Origin: Pseudomonas gingeri
GTDB taxonomy: Bacteria; Pseudomonadota; Gammaproteobacteria; Pseudomonadales; Pseudomonadaceae
Direction: 5' to 3'
Assembly: GCF_013385425.1 (NCBI RefSeq)
Contig: NZ_JACAQA010000015.1
Location: forward strand, 124,001 to 188,000
DNA length: 64,000 nt
Shown: positions 1 to 8,903 of the stretch, piece after piece
Layout: every line of letters starts with the position of its first letter
Numbering within the stretch: the stretch's first letter is position 1
Notes under the pieces: model-generated
The model's database searches: none
What the model was told of the DNA's origin: nothing
The model's input: the letters and a program-made list of their open reading frames with translations, nothing else
Made by a program: the position numbers and the translations under genes

Positions 1-458
1 CGGCCGGCTTCGGCGCCTTGTTGGCGTTGATCATCTGCGGGCAGGACCTGTCGGTGCTGGGCATGATCGGGATCATTCTGCTGATCGGCATCGTCAAGAA
101 GAACGCGATCATGATCGTCGACTTCACCCTGGAGGCCGAGCGTGGTGGCATGGCGCCGCGAGAGGCGGTGCATGAAGCCTGCCTGCTGCGCCTGCGGCCG
201 ATCCTGATGACGTCGCTGGCGGCGTTGCTCGGTGCCGTGCCCCTGGCCTTCGGGCATGGCGCGGGTTCGGAATTGCGTCAGCCCCTGGGGATCGCCATTG
301 TCGGCGGGTTGGCGGTGTCGCAACTGCTGACGCTCTACACCACGCCGGTGGTCTACCTGTGGTTCGACCGGTTGCGCGGGCAAAAAAAAGCCCGCAACGA
401 AGGCGAGCTGAATCAAGTTGAAACGAGGAGTGAATCCATCCTAGAGGGGCAGAAGTGA
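1..458 (+). CDS. RND multidrug efflux transporter, C-terminal part (left-truncated)
   Basis: The window opens inside this gene; the frame is open from base 3 to the TGA at 456-458, giving about 151 residues. The stretch GIVKKNAIMIVDF followed by LEAERGG, then LRLRPILMTSLAALLGAVPLA and a last membrane segment ending TTPVVYLWFDRL, is the classic C-terminal transmembrane region of AcrB/MdtBC/MuxBC-type inner-membrane proton-drug antiporters. The protein would work with a periplasmic adaptor and an outer-membrane channel encoded to the left, outside the window. The short charged tail after the last helix is normal. The family is clear; the exact paralogue (an MdtC/MuxC type is my guess) cannot be fixed from the tail alone. 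Confidence 0.93.
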   Translation, partial: AGFGALLALIICGQDLSVLGMIGIILLIGIVKKNAIMIVDFTLEAERGGMAPREAVHEACLLRLRPILMTSLAALLGAVPLAFGHGAGSELRQPLGIAIVGGLAVSQLLTLYTTPVVYLWFDRLRGQKKARNEGELNQVETRSESILEGQK

Positions 459-628
459 AATCGGCGTGAAAGGCCCGGCCAGGAAAATGAAAGTTTCGTG
501 ACCGGGTGGTCATTCGTCGGAACCTTGCGCCAGGGGCTGCGTGTCGCTGCCGGTCGACTACGCTCAATATTTTTGAAGCCGCCGGGGATTTGCCGGTGGG
601 GATCCATTATGTTGATGAGGAGATGGCT

Positions 629-838
629 ATGAAGGATGCGTACATTTACGACAACGGGGATGAGTTTCCGATCAACAATCGGCTGCGTTGCGGCCAGACG
701 GCCTATGTGGCGGAGTTTGGTGGGGAGGTGCCGGTCGAGGCGGCTGAGGTCAAGTCCGTGAGGCCCGCGCCCACGCTGCTGGTCAAGCCACCGTATTTTC
801 CCAAGGCGGCCAAGCCGCGTTTGAAAAAGCACGCCTGA
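629..838 (+). CDS. Small hypothetical protein, 69 aa
   Basis: I chose the ATG at 629 because AGGAG sits about seven bases upstream; an ATG two codons earlier (623) lies directly on that ribosome-binding site. The product begins MKDAYIYDNGDEFPI and ends in a basic tail (PRLKKHA). It has no signal peptide, no membrane segment and no motif I recognise. The first half is acidic and the C-terminus is proline- and lysine-rich, with PPYFPKAAKP near the end. It stands alone between the RND gene and a REP pair. The ribosome-binding site and codon use support a real gene; its function is unknown. Confidence 0.6.
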   Translation: MKDAYIYDNGDEFPINNRLRCGQTAYVAEFGGEVPVEAAEVKSVRPAPTLLVKPPYFPKAAKPRLKKHA

Positions 839-866
839 CCCCGTTCAGCCAGGTCTGAACACGGTC

Positions 867-959
867 CCTGTAGGAGCCGGCTTGCTGGCGATGGCGGTAT
901 TCCAGGCGACGGCGATGTCGACCATCGGATCGCATCGCCAGCAAGCCGGCTCCTACAGG
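867..959. repeat. REP palindrome pair, family 1
   Basis: Two REP units in inverted orientation. The left arm starts CCTGTAGGAGCCGGCTTGCT at 867 and the right arm is its reverse complement ending at 959, separated by about 40 bases. The same family recurs at 3938-4030 and 45998-46083, and in variant form at 12291-12377 and 34839-34928. It lies between convergent genes and could act as a transcription barrier or gyrase/RAYT target; no RAYT transposase gene is in the window. Confidence 0.9.
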
Positions 960-1010
960 TTGTGTGGTGTCTTCAAGAGCCCATTTCCGTAGTTGGCCGG
1001 CATCGCGCTT

Positions 1011-2159
1011 TCAGCGCCGACGCAAACTCTGCTCCATCCGGCTGATGCCTTCCTCCAGCAAGGCCCTCGGGCAACCGAAGTTCAAGCGCACGAACTGCTG
1101 CGCGTCGTCGCCAAACTCGATCCCCGCGCTCAACCCCACCTTGGCCTCTTCGAGGAAAAACCGGTACGGGTCCGCAAGCCCCAACGCGCTGCAATCGAGC
1201 CAGGCCAGGTAAGTCCCTTGAGCCGGGTGCAGGACCACACCCGGCAACCGGGTTTCCACCGCGTGTTGCAGGTAGTCGCGGTTGGCCTGCAGGTATTGCA
1301 CCAGGCCAGCGAGCCACGGCCCGCACTCGGTGTAGGCCGTGCAGGTGGCTTCCAGCCCCAGGGCATTGACGCTGTCGACCATCCCCCCGCGTGCCGCGTT
1401 GAAGCGCTCGCGTACCGCCGGATCCTGGACAATGGCGTAAGCAGTCTTCAGCCCGGCGATGTTATAGGCCTTGCTCGCCGACATCAGGGTGATGGTGCGC
1501 CTGGCGATCTCCGGGCTCAGGGAGGCGATCGGTACATGACGACGGCCATCGAAGCAGAGGTCGGCATGGATCTCGTCGCTGATAATCAGCGCGCCCTGTT
1601 CCAGGCAGATATCCGCCACCTGTTGCAGTTCTTCCCGGGGGAAGACCTTGCCCAGCGGGTTGTGCGGGTTGCTCAGCAGCAGCGCGCCGCCGCCTTGCAA
1701 GGCGGTACGCAGGGCACCGAAGGGCGTGACATAGTCACCCTGGACATCGCGCTCGAACGCCAGCTCGACTTTCGGCAGGTTCCAGTGACCCGGCGCCAGG
1801 CGCAGCGGGCGGTAGTTGGGCGTCTGCACCACGACGTTCTGGCCCGGTTGCACAAACGCGCGCAGCGCCATGTTGAAACCCGGTTCGACCCCTGGGAGGA
1901 AAATCAGCTCCTGGGGCTCCACGTACCAGGCGTACTTGGCCCGGAGGTCGGCGACGATGGCCAGGCGCAGGGCGTCCTGGGCCACGCTGTAACCCAGTTG
2001 CGGGTGTTCCAGGCGTTTGTGCAGGGCTGCGGTGATCGCGTCCGCCACTGGCAGGTCCATATCGGCCACCCACATGGGCAGGACGTCGGCCGGGTAGCGG
2101 CTCCACTTGGTGCTGCCAGTGTCGCGGCGGTCGATCAGCGTGTCGAAGTTGAAGGTCAT
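1011..2159 (-). CDS. PatB/MalY-type PLP-dependent C-S lyase / aminotransferase
   Basis: Fold-type I PLP enzyme of the MalY/PatB branch, which cleaves the C-S bond of cystathionine and related cysteine conjugates to pyruvate, ammonia and a thiol. The N-terminus FNFDTLIDRRDTGSTKW and the WVADMDLP motif are hallmarks of this branch. The Schiff-base lysine is K230 in SASKAYNIAGLK, and the aspartate that contacts the PLP ring lies in ISDEIHADL. The ATG at 2159 gives 382 aa, normal for the family; a TTG at 2171 would add four residues. Neither start has a strong ribosome-binding site. It is monocistronic between REPs and a diguanylate cyclase gene on the same strand. Substrate preference cannot be told from sequence. 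Confidence 0.88.
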   Translation of the reverse strand: MTFNFDTLIDRRDTGSTKWSRYPADVLPMWVADMDLPVADAITAALHKRLEHPQLGYSVAQDALRLAIVADLRAKYAWYVEPQELIFLPGVEPGFNMALRAFVQPGQNVVVQTPNYRPLRLAPGHWNLPKVELAFERDVQGDYVTPFGALRTALQGGGALLLSNPHNPLGKVFPREELQQVADICLEQGALIISDEIHADLCFDGRRHVPIASLSPEIARRTITLMSASKAYNIAGLKTAYAIVQDPAVRERFNAARGGMVDSVNALGLEATCTAYTECGPWLAGLVQYLQANRDYLQHAVETRLPGVVLHPAQGTYLAWLDCSALGLADPYRFFLEEAKVGLSAGIEFGDDAQQFVRLNFGCPRALLEEGISRMEQSLRRR

Positions 2160-2251
2160 GCTGGTGGTCAAACTCGAAAGAAATCCCCGAAAGCGTCGGG
2201 TGTTCGTGGCCTGGGACGGCGGTCCGATGCGTGTCGCCAGGGGGCGTCAGT

Positions 2252-3832
2252 CTAACTGTTCGGCATATCCGGTGGGATCTCGTCATCGCTGCGCACCACT
2301 CGGTTGCGCCCGCTATCCTTGGCCCGATAGAGGGCCTGGTCCGCCGCCTGGAGCACCTGGCTCACGGTCTGCCCGCCCTGGGGCCAGCCGGCCACGCCCA
2401 GGGAGATGGTCACCGGGATGCCGTTCGGGCTTTCGGTATAGGCCATCGTCGCCCGCAAACGCTCGGCCACCAGGGCCGCCTGGGCCAGTGGCGTGGAGGG
2501 CAGCAGCATAAGGAACTCCTCGCCACCCTGGCGGCAGAGCACGTCGCTTTCCCGGGAGTGGCGGCGGATCTGCTGGGCCAGGTGTTGCAGCACCAGGTCG
2601 CCGGCGCTGTGCCCGTAGCTGTCGTTGACCTGCTTGAAGTGGTCGATATCCAGGGCGATCAGCGAGAACGGCTGGCGGCGGCTTTCCCAGTCGTCGAGGA
2701 TCAATTGCAGGCCACGGCGGTTGGTCAGGCTGGTCAGAGGGTCGGTGACGCTTTCCTGGTTGAGCTTGCCCAACTGCTGGTGCAGTGACATCAACGCTTT
2801 CTGCATGGTGTTCTTCAGCTGGGCGGCTTCGTAGTACCAGGCCCGCACCTTGCTCACCGACTGGGCGGCGGTAGATGAACCCCAATACTGCGTGGTATTG
2901 GCCAGTTGCCAGAGCGGTTTGCTGATCAGTGTCGAAATCCACCAGATACCCAGCAACGACAGGAGCAACAGCGGCACGGCGTAACCGGCGACTTCCAGCA
3001 TCAACCGCTGCAGGCCTTCCAGAGTGATGGCGGTAGGCCGCTGGCTGATCACGCCCCAGCCGATCCGCGGCACCGGGGCATAGCCGGTGAGCATGTCGAC
3101 GCCCTTGGAGTTTTTCAACCTCAGGCTGCCGGTTTCGCCGGCGATCACCGCGTCGATGGCCGGGTTGCCCTTGATCACGTCGCCGACCCGCGCCGGGTCC
3201 TGGTGATAGATCAACTGGCCCTGGGGGTCGACCACATAGAGGTAGGAGCCGTCACGGTAGTATTGTTCGCCCAGCAGTGAGTGGAGGATGTTCGGTTCGT
3301 TGAGGTAGATACCGGCGCCCAGGTAGCCGAGGTAGTTGCCATCACCGTCGAAGATCGGATGCGAGATCTGGATCATCAGGTGATTGTTGGCCCCGACATA
3401 GGGGCTGGAAATATAGGGTTGGCGCGCCAGGCTGGCCTGGCGAAAGCCTTCGCTTGCGGAAAAGGTGCCGGTCAGGTTCATCGAGGTGGGCGAGGAGGCG
3501 ATGATCTTGCCGTCCGCGCGGATGACGATCACCGAGTTGAAGCTGCCGGTCTGGCGGCGCAATCGGTGCGCTTCCTGCCACAGTTGGTCCGGCTGGTCCC
3601 AGATCGCGGGGAGCAGTTCGCTGCTGAAGGCCAGTTGCTGCTGGGTCGACTTGAGGAAGTTGTTGGTGGTGTTGGCCAGCTTCAGGGCATAGATCCGATT
3701 GGCTTCCAGGGTCTGTTCCATCAGGAAGTTGCGCTGGGTCTGGTAGCTGGCGAAGAAAAGATTGCCGGCCGTCAGGGTGACGGCGGAAAGCGACAGCAAC
3801 AGGATCAATCGGCGGAGGTCGATGCGTGGCAT
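2252..3832 (-). CDS. Membrane-bound diguanylate cyclase with dCache sensor (GGDEF)
   Basis: 526 residues. An N-terminal membrane helix (about 8-28) is followed by a periplasmic double-Cache-like sensor (about 35-275) with typical PAS/Cache phrases (SVIVIRADGKIIASS, YVVDPQGQLIYH). A second helix (about 280-300) leads through a short linker to a C-terminal GGDEF domain (about 360-520). The active-site motif reads GGEEF at residues 436-440, so the enzyme should make c-di-GMP. An RESD product-inhibition I-site sits five residues upstream (427-430). There is no EAL domain. It therefore looks like a ligand-sensing, feedback-inhibited cyclase at the inner membrane. The ligand is unknown. The gene lies about 90 bp upstream of the PatB-like gene on the same strand, which is not enough to argue for a functional link. 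Confidence 0.95.
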   Translation of the reverse strand: MPRIDLRRLILLLSLSAVTLTAGNLFFASYQTQRNFLMEQTLEANRIYALKLANTTNNFLKSTQQQLAFSSELLPAIWDQPDQLWQEAHRLRRQTGSFNSVIVIRADGKIIASSPTSMNLTGTFSASEGFRQASLARQPYISSPYVGANNHLMIQISHPIFDGDGNYLGYLGAGIYLNEPNILHSLLGEQYYRDGSYLYVVDPQGQLIYHQDPARVGDVIKGNPAIDAVIAGETGSLRLKNSKGVDMLTGYAPVPRIGWGVISQRPTAITLEGLQRLMLEVAGYAVPLLLLSLLGIWWISTLISKPLWQLANTTQYWGSSTAAQSVSKVRAWYYEAAQLKNTMQKALMSLHQQLGKLNQESVTDPLTSLTNRRGLQLILDDWESRRQPFSLIALDIDHFKQVNDSYGHSAGDLVLQHLAQQIRRHSRESDVLCRQGGEEFLMLLPSTPLAQAALVAERLRATMAYTESPNGIPVTISLGVAGWPQGGQTVSQVLQAADQALYRAKDSGRNRVVRSDDEIPPDMPNS

Positions 3833-3937
3833 GGATTTCTTATGAAAATAATGGCGGGCGCGGGCAGCCTGAGGAGCAATGATAGATCAGAGCGCTCGGC
3901 AGCCCTAGCCCAGGCATGAAAATCCCGTGCCATTGCG

Positions 3938-4030
3938 CCCCTGTAGGAGCTGGCTTGCTGGCGATAGAAGCGACGCGGTTTGCTATCAGAGCGCGTCGCC
4001 TGGATCGCCGGCAAGCCGGCTCCTACAGGG
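3938..4030. repeat. REP palindrome pair, family 1
   Basis: Inverted pair; the arms begin CCCTGTAGGAGCTGGCTTGC and end with the complementary GGCTCCTACAGGG. They differ slightly (TGGCTTGC versus GCAAGCCGG), so it is an imperfect copy of the 867-959 element. It lies between the 5' end of the diguanylate cyclase gene and the 3' end of the aldehyde dehydrogenase gene. Confidence 0.88.
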
Positions 4031-4065
4031 GGGGGCGGTTTCCAGGCCGCGCCGCCCGGGTGGCG

Positions 4066-5691
4066 TCAGAAGATGTAATCGGTGGTCAGGAAGGTCGACT
4101 CGCGGTTATGGATGATATCGCTGATCAGCGCCTTGTTGCTGTCCTGGAACTTGGTGGCCACCAGGGTGCGGATCGAAAACACCCGCAAGGCATCGTGCAC
4201 CGAGAGCGTACCTTCGGCCGAGTTCTTGCGTCCGTTGAACGGGTAGGTGTCCGGGCCGCGCTGGCACTGGGCATTGATATTGATCCGTCCGACCTGGTTG
4301 GCGAAGGTGTCCACCAGCCGGCCGACCTGGGCGGGATCGGTGCCGAAAATGCTCAACTGCTGGCCGAAATCCGACTCCAGCACATAGTCGATCACGGTTT
4401 CCAGATCCCGGTAGGGCACGATGGGCACCACCGGGCCGAACTGTTCTTCCTGGTACACGCGCATTCCGGCATTCACCGGGTACAACACCGCCGGGTAGAA
4501 GAACGAGGCGCGGGTCTGGCCGCCATTGGGGTTGATCACCCTGGCGCCCTTGTCCTGGGCATCGGCCACCAGGGCCTTGAGGTAGTCGATCTTGCCGGCT
4601 TCCGGCAGGGGCGTCAGCGCCACGCCATTGTCCCAGGGCATGCCCGGCACCAGGCTTTGCACCTTGCGGTTGAATTTCTCGATAAAACCTTCGATCACGT
4701 CCTCGTGCACGAACAGGATCTTCAGCGCGGTGCAGCGTTGGCCGTTGAACGACAATGAGCCGGTGACGCATTCGTTGACCGCGTTGTCCAGGTCGACCTC
4801 GGGCAGCACGATGGCCGGGTTTTTCGCATCCAGGCCCAGGGCCGCGCGCAGGCGGTGGGGCTTGGGATGGAGTTTCTTCAGGTCGCTGGCGGCCTTGTTG
4901 GTGCCGATAAAGGCGAAGATATCGATCTTGCCGCTGGCCATCAGCGCACTGACGGTTTCCCGGCCGCTGCCATAGATCACGTTGATCACCCCGGCCGGGA
5001 AGCTGTCGCGGAAGGCCTCCAGCAGCGGGCGAATCAGCAGCACGCCGAGCTTGGCCGGCTTGAATACCACGGTGTTGCCCATGATCAGTGCCGGGATCAG
5101 GGTGGTGAAGGTTTCGTTCAGCGGGTAGTTGTAGGGGCCCATGCACAGGGCCACGCCCATGGGCACGCGGCGGATCTGGCCGAGGGTGTCCTGCTCCAGC
5201 TCGAAGCGGCTGGAACGGCGGTCGAGTTCTTTCAGCGCATTGATGGTGTCGACGATGTAGTCGCAGGTGCGGTCGAATTCCTTCTCGGAATCCTTGAGGT
5301 TCTTGCCGATCTCCCACATCAGCAGCTTGACCACTGCTTCGCGCTGGACGCGCATGCGCCGCAGAAAGGTTTCGACATGCTGGATGCGCTCGGCCACGCG
5401 CATTGTCGGCCATTCGCCCTGGCCGCGGTCATAGGCGTGAACCGCGGCGTCGAGGGCGGTGAGGGCGGTCTCGGCATCGAGCAGCGGCGTGCTGCCGAGG
5501 ATCACCTGCTCATCACCGTGGGCGGTGGCGAGGTACACCGGGCTACGCACCTGGGCCAGCGGGCCGTCCCACGTGCGCAAGGTGCCATTGACCAGGTATT
5601 CGCGTTGCTCCAGCTGGCCTTCGAATCGGTACTTTTCCGGGATGTCCGCGGCGGCGGGAAACAGTGAGTCGAGCAGCTTCTGGTCGGTCAT
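4066..5691 (-). CDS. NADP-dependent glyceraldehyde-3-phosphate dehydrogenase-like aldehyde dehydrogenase
   Basis: Aldehyde dehydrogenase superfamily, closest in feel to GapN-type non-phosphorylating glyceraldehyde-3-phosphate dehydrogenases, which oxidise GAP directly to 3-phosphoglycerate with NADP. The catalytic cysteine is C320 in FNGQRCTALK. The cofactor-binding region has MGPYNYPLNET and VFKPAKLG. The ATG at 5691 is preceded by AGGGTGAT about seven bases away and gives 541 aa; the longer upstream frame has no ribosome-binding site. Odd point: the usual ELGGK segment that carries the general-base glutamate reads LGLDAKNP here, so that glutamate is not in its usual place. This may be a subfamily trait rather than inactivation. 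The family is certain; the GAP substrate is inferred by resemblance. Confidence 0.85.
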   Translation of the reverse strand: MTDQKLLDSLFPAAADIPEKYRFEGQLEQREYLVNGTLRTWDGPLAQVRSPVYLATAHGDEQVILGSTPLLDAETALTALDAAVHAYDRGQGEWPTMRVAERIQHVETFLRRMRVQREAVVKLLMWEIGKNLKDSEKEFDRTCDYIVDTINALKELDRRSSRFELEQDTLGQIRRVPMGVALCMGPYNYPLNETFTTLIPALIMGNTVVFKPAKLGVLLIRPLLEAFRDSFPAGVINVIYGSGRETVSALMASGKIDIFAFIGTNKAASDLKKLHPKPHRLRAALGLDAKNPAIVLPEVDLDNAVNECVTGSLSFNGQRCTALKILFVHEDVIEGFIEKFNRKVQSLVPGMPWDNGVALTPLPEAGKIDYLKALVADAQDKGARVINPNGGQTRASFFYPAVLYPVNAGMRVYQEEQFGPVVPIVPYRDLETVIDYVLESDFGQQLSIFGTDPAQVGRLVDTFANQVGRININAQCQRGPDTYPFNGRKNSAEGTLSVHDALRVFSIRTLVATKFQDSNKALISDIIHNRESTFLTTDYIF

Positions 5692-5868
5692 GGGGCGATC
5701 ACCCTGTCTGATGGAAAGGACGCTGAAACGCTTCAGTGCTTGAGCCTGTTTTATCACGAAACAGCTTAGTCGCGTCCAGCGCAAACGACGGGCTGGCGTA
5801 TCGGCGGTTGAAGCGCGGCGGGGCTGGCCGCAGAATGACGCTTATTTTTCATTTTCAAGGCGACCTTC

Positions 5869-6498
5869 ATGACGCTGGCAACGTTGCTCCTGTTCCTGAT
5901 CAGCTCGGCGGCGATCATCGCCATGCCCGGCCCGACGGTGCTGCTGGCTTTGCACAACGGTTCCAACCACGGTGTGCGGGCGGCGGCCTGGGGCATGGGC
6001 GGGGCGGTGTTGGCCGATGCGCTGCTGGTGACGGCGGTGGCCTGTGGCCTGGGGATTTTGCTGCAGGCCAGCGAGACGTTGTTCCAGGCTGTGAAGTGGC
6101 TGGGGGCGGCGTATCTGGTCTGGCTGGGCTGGAAGATGTTTCGTTCGACCGGGACCCTGGCCGAACTGCCGGTTGAGCAGGGTTCGAAGCGCTCCGTCGG
6201 CTTGTTCATGCGCTGTTTCGTGGTGGCGCTGACCAATCCCAAGGCGCTGCTGTTCATGTCGGCGTTCCTGCCGCAATTTATCGACAGTACACAGCCGCAG
6301 TTGCCGCAATATGCGCTGCTGGCCATGGTGCTGACCTTGCTCAATGTCAGCATCATGTTGTTTTACGCGTTGTGCGGGGCGCGCTTGTTGAGTCGCTTGC
6401 AGGGCGGACATCTGCGGGCGTTCAACCGGGTGACGGGTGGTTTGTTGATGACCTTGGGCGGGGTGTTGGCGTTTTATCGGCGGGGGGCTGCGGCCTGA
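5869..6498 (+). CDS. LysE/RhtB family amino-acid exporter
   Basis: 209-aa, very hydrophobic inner-membrane protein with about six predicted helices. The family signature MPGPTVLLALHNGSNHG lies at residues 19-35, and GAAYLVWLGWKMFRS and ALTNPKALLFMSAFLPQF follow at the expected places. LysE/RhtB proteins export amino acids such as lysine, homoserine, threonine or leucine. The gene is monocistronic, divergent from the aldehyde dehydrogenase gene (178 bp between starts), and ends just before a REP pair. The substrate cannot be predicted. Confidence 0.93.
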   Translation: MTLATLLLFLISSAAIIAMPGPTVLLALHNGSNHGVRAAAWGMGGAVLADALLVTAVACGLGILLQASETLFQAVKWLGAAYLVWLGWKMFRSTGTLAELPVEQGSKRSVGLFMRCFVVALTNPKALLFMSAFLPQFIDSTQPQLPQYALLAMVLTLLNVSIMLFYALCGARLLSRLQGGHLRAFNRVTGGLLMTLGGVLAFYRRGAAA

Positions 6499-6518
6499 TG
6501 AGTGAGGGTGTTCTTGAA

Positions 6519-6636
6519 GGCCTCTTCGCGGCGGTGCGGCGTCCCGACAAGCTCCGCTCCCACAGGTTCTGTGTCGTACGCATTATTTGAGTTCGACTCG
6601 AACAGTGTGGGAGCGGAGCTTGCCCGCGAAGAGGCC
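6519..6636. repeat. REP palindrome pair, family 2
   Basis: Inverted arms (GGCCTCTTCGCGG at 6519 and CCCGCGAAGAGGCC ending at 6636), with a second paired block GCTCCGCTCCCACA / TGTGGGAGCGGAGC inside. This is a different REP family from the CTGTAGGAGC type seen elsewhere in the window. It sits between the converging lysE-like and mrdA genes. Confidence 0.88.
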
Positions 6637-6647
6637 AGCAGACTCAA

Positions 6648-8540
6648 CTAAACCTTCGGATCCTCATGGGGCTTGAGCGGCCGCGCATACTCCGGCTTGA
6701 GCTTCCCATCCTTGTCCAGCAGCCAGGCATCAAGAATCTCCCGCACCACGGGCCCGGCGACCCGGCCACCGGCCTCGCCGTTCTCGATCATCACCGAAAT
6801 CACGATCTGCGGGTCTTCCGCCGGGGCAAAACCGACGAACAAGGCGTTGTCGCGATTACGCTCCGAGGTCTTCAAGCGGTCATAACGCTCCCCCTGCTTG
6901 ATCGCCACCACCTGCGCCGTGCCGCTCTTGCCGGCAATGCGATACTGCGCACCCACCGCTGCCGCCCGGGCGATACCGCGCGGATCGTGCATCACCAACT
7001 GCATGGCGTAGTTGACCTGTTCCCACTGCCGGGGGTCATGCAGCACGATATTGGGAATCGGATTCTGGTCCACCGGCGCCACCTGGCCGATGCTCCGGGC
7101 CAGGTGCGGACGATTCCACACGCCCTTGTTGGCGATCAGGGTCGTGGCCTGGGCCAGTTGCAGCGGCGTGACCTGCATATAACCCTGGCCGATGCCGAGG
7201 ATCACCGTCTCTCCGGGGAACCAGGCCTGGCGCCGGGTCGTGCGTTTCCACTCGCGTGACGGCATCAGCCCCGGCGATTCCTCGAACATGTCCAGGGAGA
7301 CCTTCTGGCCGACGCCGAACTTGTTCAGGTAATCGTGCAGGCGGTCGATGCCCAGCTTGCTCGCCAGGTCATAGAAGTAGGTGTCGTTGGAACGCATGAT
7401 CGCCGCGTTCAGGTCGACCCAGCCGTCGCCGCTGTGGTTCCAGTTGCGGTATTTGTGCTCGACATTGGGCAACTGGAAGTAACCGGGGTCGAACACCCGG
7501 GTGCTGGGGGAGATAACCCCGCTGTCCAGGCCGGCGATGGCCACTTCCGGCTTGATGGTCGAGCCCGGCGCGTAGAGCCCGCGCAGGGCGCGGTTGAACA
7601 GCGGACGGTCGAGGGAATCGCGCAGGGCCGAATAGTCCTTGGCGCGGATTCCGGTGACGAACAGGTTCGGATCGAAGCTCGGCTTACTGACCATCGCCAG
7701 CACTTCGCCGGTCTTCGGATCGATGGCGACCACTGCGCCACGACGGTCTCCGAGGGCCTTCTCGGCGGCTTCCTGCAGATTGATATCGAGGCTCAGGACG
7801 ATGTTCTTGCCGGGAATCGGATCGGTGTGCTTGAGCACCCGCATCACCCGGCCCTGGGCGTTGGTCTCGACTTCCTCGTAGCCGACATGGCCGTGCAGTT
7901 CGTTTTCGTAGAACCGCTCGATGCCGGTCTTGCCGATGGACTGGGTGCCCCGGTATTCCACCGGGTCCAGCTGCTTGCTTTCCTTTTCGTTGATCCGCCC
8001 GACGTAACCCACCGAATGGGCGAAGTGATCGCCCAACGGGTAATGACGGACAAACTGCGGCTCGACCTCGATGCCCGGCAGCTTGAACTCGTTTACCGCC
8101 AGCAGGGCGATCTGCTGTTCGGTCAGTTCATAGAGCAGGGTCACCGGCTCGAACGGATGGCGCGACTGCTTGAGGACCTTGGTGAACATCGACCGGTCTT
8201 CTTCCGGCAGGTTGAGCACGTTCATCACCGTGTCCAGCACTTGGCCGACATCACCGGCGCGTTCGCGGGTCAGGGTCATGTTGAAGCTGGGCTGGTTGTC
8301 GGCAAGCACCTGGCCGTTGCGATCGAGGATGAACCCGCGTTCCGGCGGGATCGGCAGGACGTGGACGCGGTTGTTTTCCGAGACGGTGGAGTTATAGGAA
8401 AACTCGGTCACCTGGAGGAAATACAGGCGGGCGACCAGGCTGCCGGCCAGCCCCAGGACCAGGATGCCGCAGGCCAGCAAGCGCTTGTTGACCAGGCGCT
8501 TTTCGTTCTCGTGATCCTTGATATGAATGGGATCGGTCAT
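6648..8540 (-). CDS. mrdA: Penicillin-binding protein 2 (peptidoglycan DD-transpeptidase)
   Basis: 630 residues. After a short cytoplasmic tail (MTDPIHIKDHENEKRLVNKR) there is one membrane helix (about 21-43), then a PBP dimerisation/pedestal domain and the transpeptidase domain. The three active-site motifs are present: STIK with nucleophile S327 and K330, SND in RSNDTYFYD, and KSGT in GKSGTAQV. This is the elongasome transpeptidase that cross-links peptidoglycan during rod-shape growth with RodA, at the periplasmic face. Here it is not followed by rodA, so it is either a second PBP2 copy or one separated from the usual cluster. Full length, with all catalytic residues intact. Confidence 0.95.
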   Translation of the reverse strand: MTDPIHIKDHENEKRLVNKRLLACGILVLGLAGSLVARLYFLQVTEFSYNSTVSENNRVHVLPIPPERGFILDRNGQVLADNQPSFNMTLTRERAGDVGQVLDTVMNVLNLPEEDRSMFTKVLKQSRHPFEPVTLLYELTEQQIALLAVNEFKLPGIEVEPQFVRHYPLGDHFAHSVGYVGRINEKESKQLDPVEYRGTQSIGKTGIERFYENELHGHVGYEEVETNAQGRVMRVLKHTDPIPGKNIVLSLDINLQEAAEKALGDRRGAVVAIDPKTGEVLAMVSKPSFDPNLFVTGIRAKDYSALRDSLDRPLFNRALRGLYAPGSTIKPEVAIAGLDSGVISPSTRVFDPGYFQLPNVEHKYRNWNHSGDGWVDLNAAIMRSNDTYFYDLASKLGIDRLHDYLNKFGVGQKVSLDMFEESPGLMPSREWKRTTRRQAWFPGETVILGIGQGYMQVTPLQLAQATTLIANKGVWNRPHLARSIGQVAPVDQNPIPNIVLHDPRQWEQVNYAMQLVMHDPRGIARAAAVGAQYRIAGKSGTAQVVAIKQGERYDRLKTSERNRDNALFVGFAPAEDPQIVISVMIENGEAGGRVAGPVVREILDAWLLDKDGKLKPEYARPLKPHEDPKV

Positions 8541-8818
8541 GAGGAACCTGTGTTGTGCAAAGAAAATTGAATATGAACGGAGCTGCTAAGAGAGAAAATG
8601 TATAGGTGGCTATTTAAATCGGCGCACACGATACCAAGAAGCGCCCGCTTTCGGGGCTTTATTGACGGTTGATCCGCCAAAAGGTTTGGACGACGGGACT
8701 GGATCGGTGAAGTCGATCTTCCGTCGATTTGTCGGAAAGTGCCAGAGGAGGCGCTTGTTTAGCCCGTGGGGGGTAGGGTGATTGTAAGTAGGTCGATACA
8801 AATGAGCGAAACGAAAGG
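8541..8818. other. Intergenic region upstream of mrdA; no gene supported
   Basis: This stretch separates the mrdA start from the terminator at 8819-8860. I see one hairpin around 8638-8661 (AAGCGCCCG paired with CGGGGCTT, followed by TTTATT) and no open frame with a ribosome-binding site. The 63-codon minus-strand frame at 8610-8801 has no plausible start context. The region could carry the mrdA promoter and a short plus-strand transcript ending at the strong terminator to its right. Confidence 0.4.
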
Positions 8819-8860
8819 GCGGGCACTCCGCTCCGGGAGTAAGTCGAGCCCGCTTTTTTT
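8819..8860 (+). terminator. Strong intrinsic terminator, possible small-RNA end
   Basis: The stem GCGGGC (8819-8824) / GCCCGC (8848-8853) encloses an inner ACTCC/GGAGT hairpin and is followed by seven T residues (8854-8860) on the plus strand. No plus-strand gene lies within 2 kb upstream, so it either ends an unannotated small RNA or works on the minus strand for the 8904-9383 gene, where the tail after the stem (CCTTTCGTTT) is weaker. Confidence 0.6.
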
Positions 8861-8903
8861 GGCCGGGGAGCTCTTGATCAACGGTGCTTGCTGATGTGCT
8901 CGT

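Noticed and set aside
993..2255. A 420-codon plus-strand open frame
   Set aside because: It is antisense to the PatB/MalY-type gene, which carries the PLP lysine and conserved motifs.
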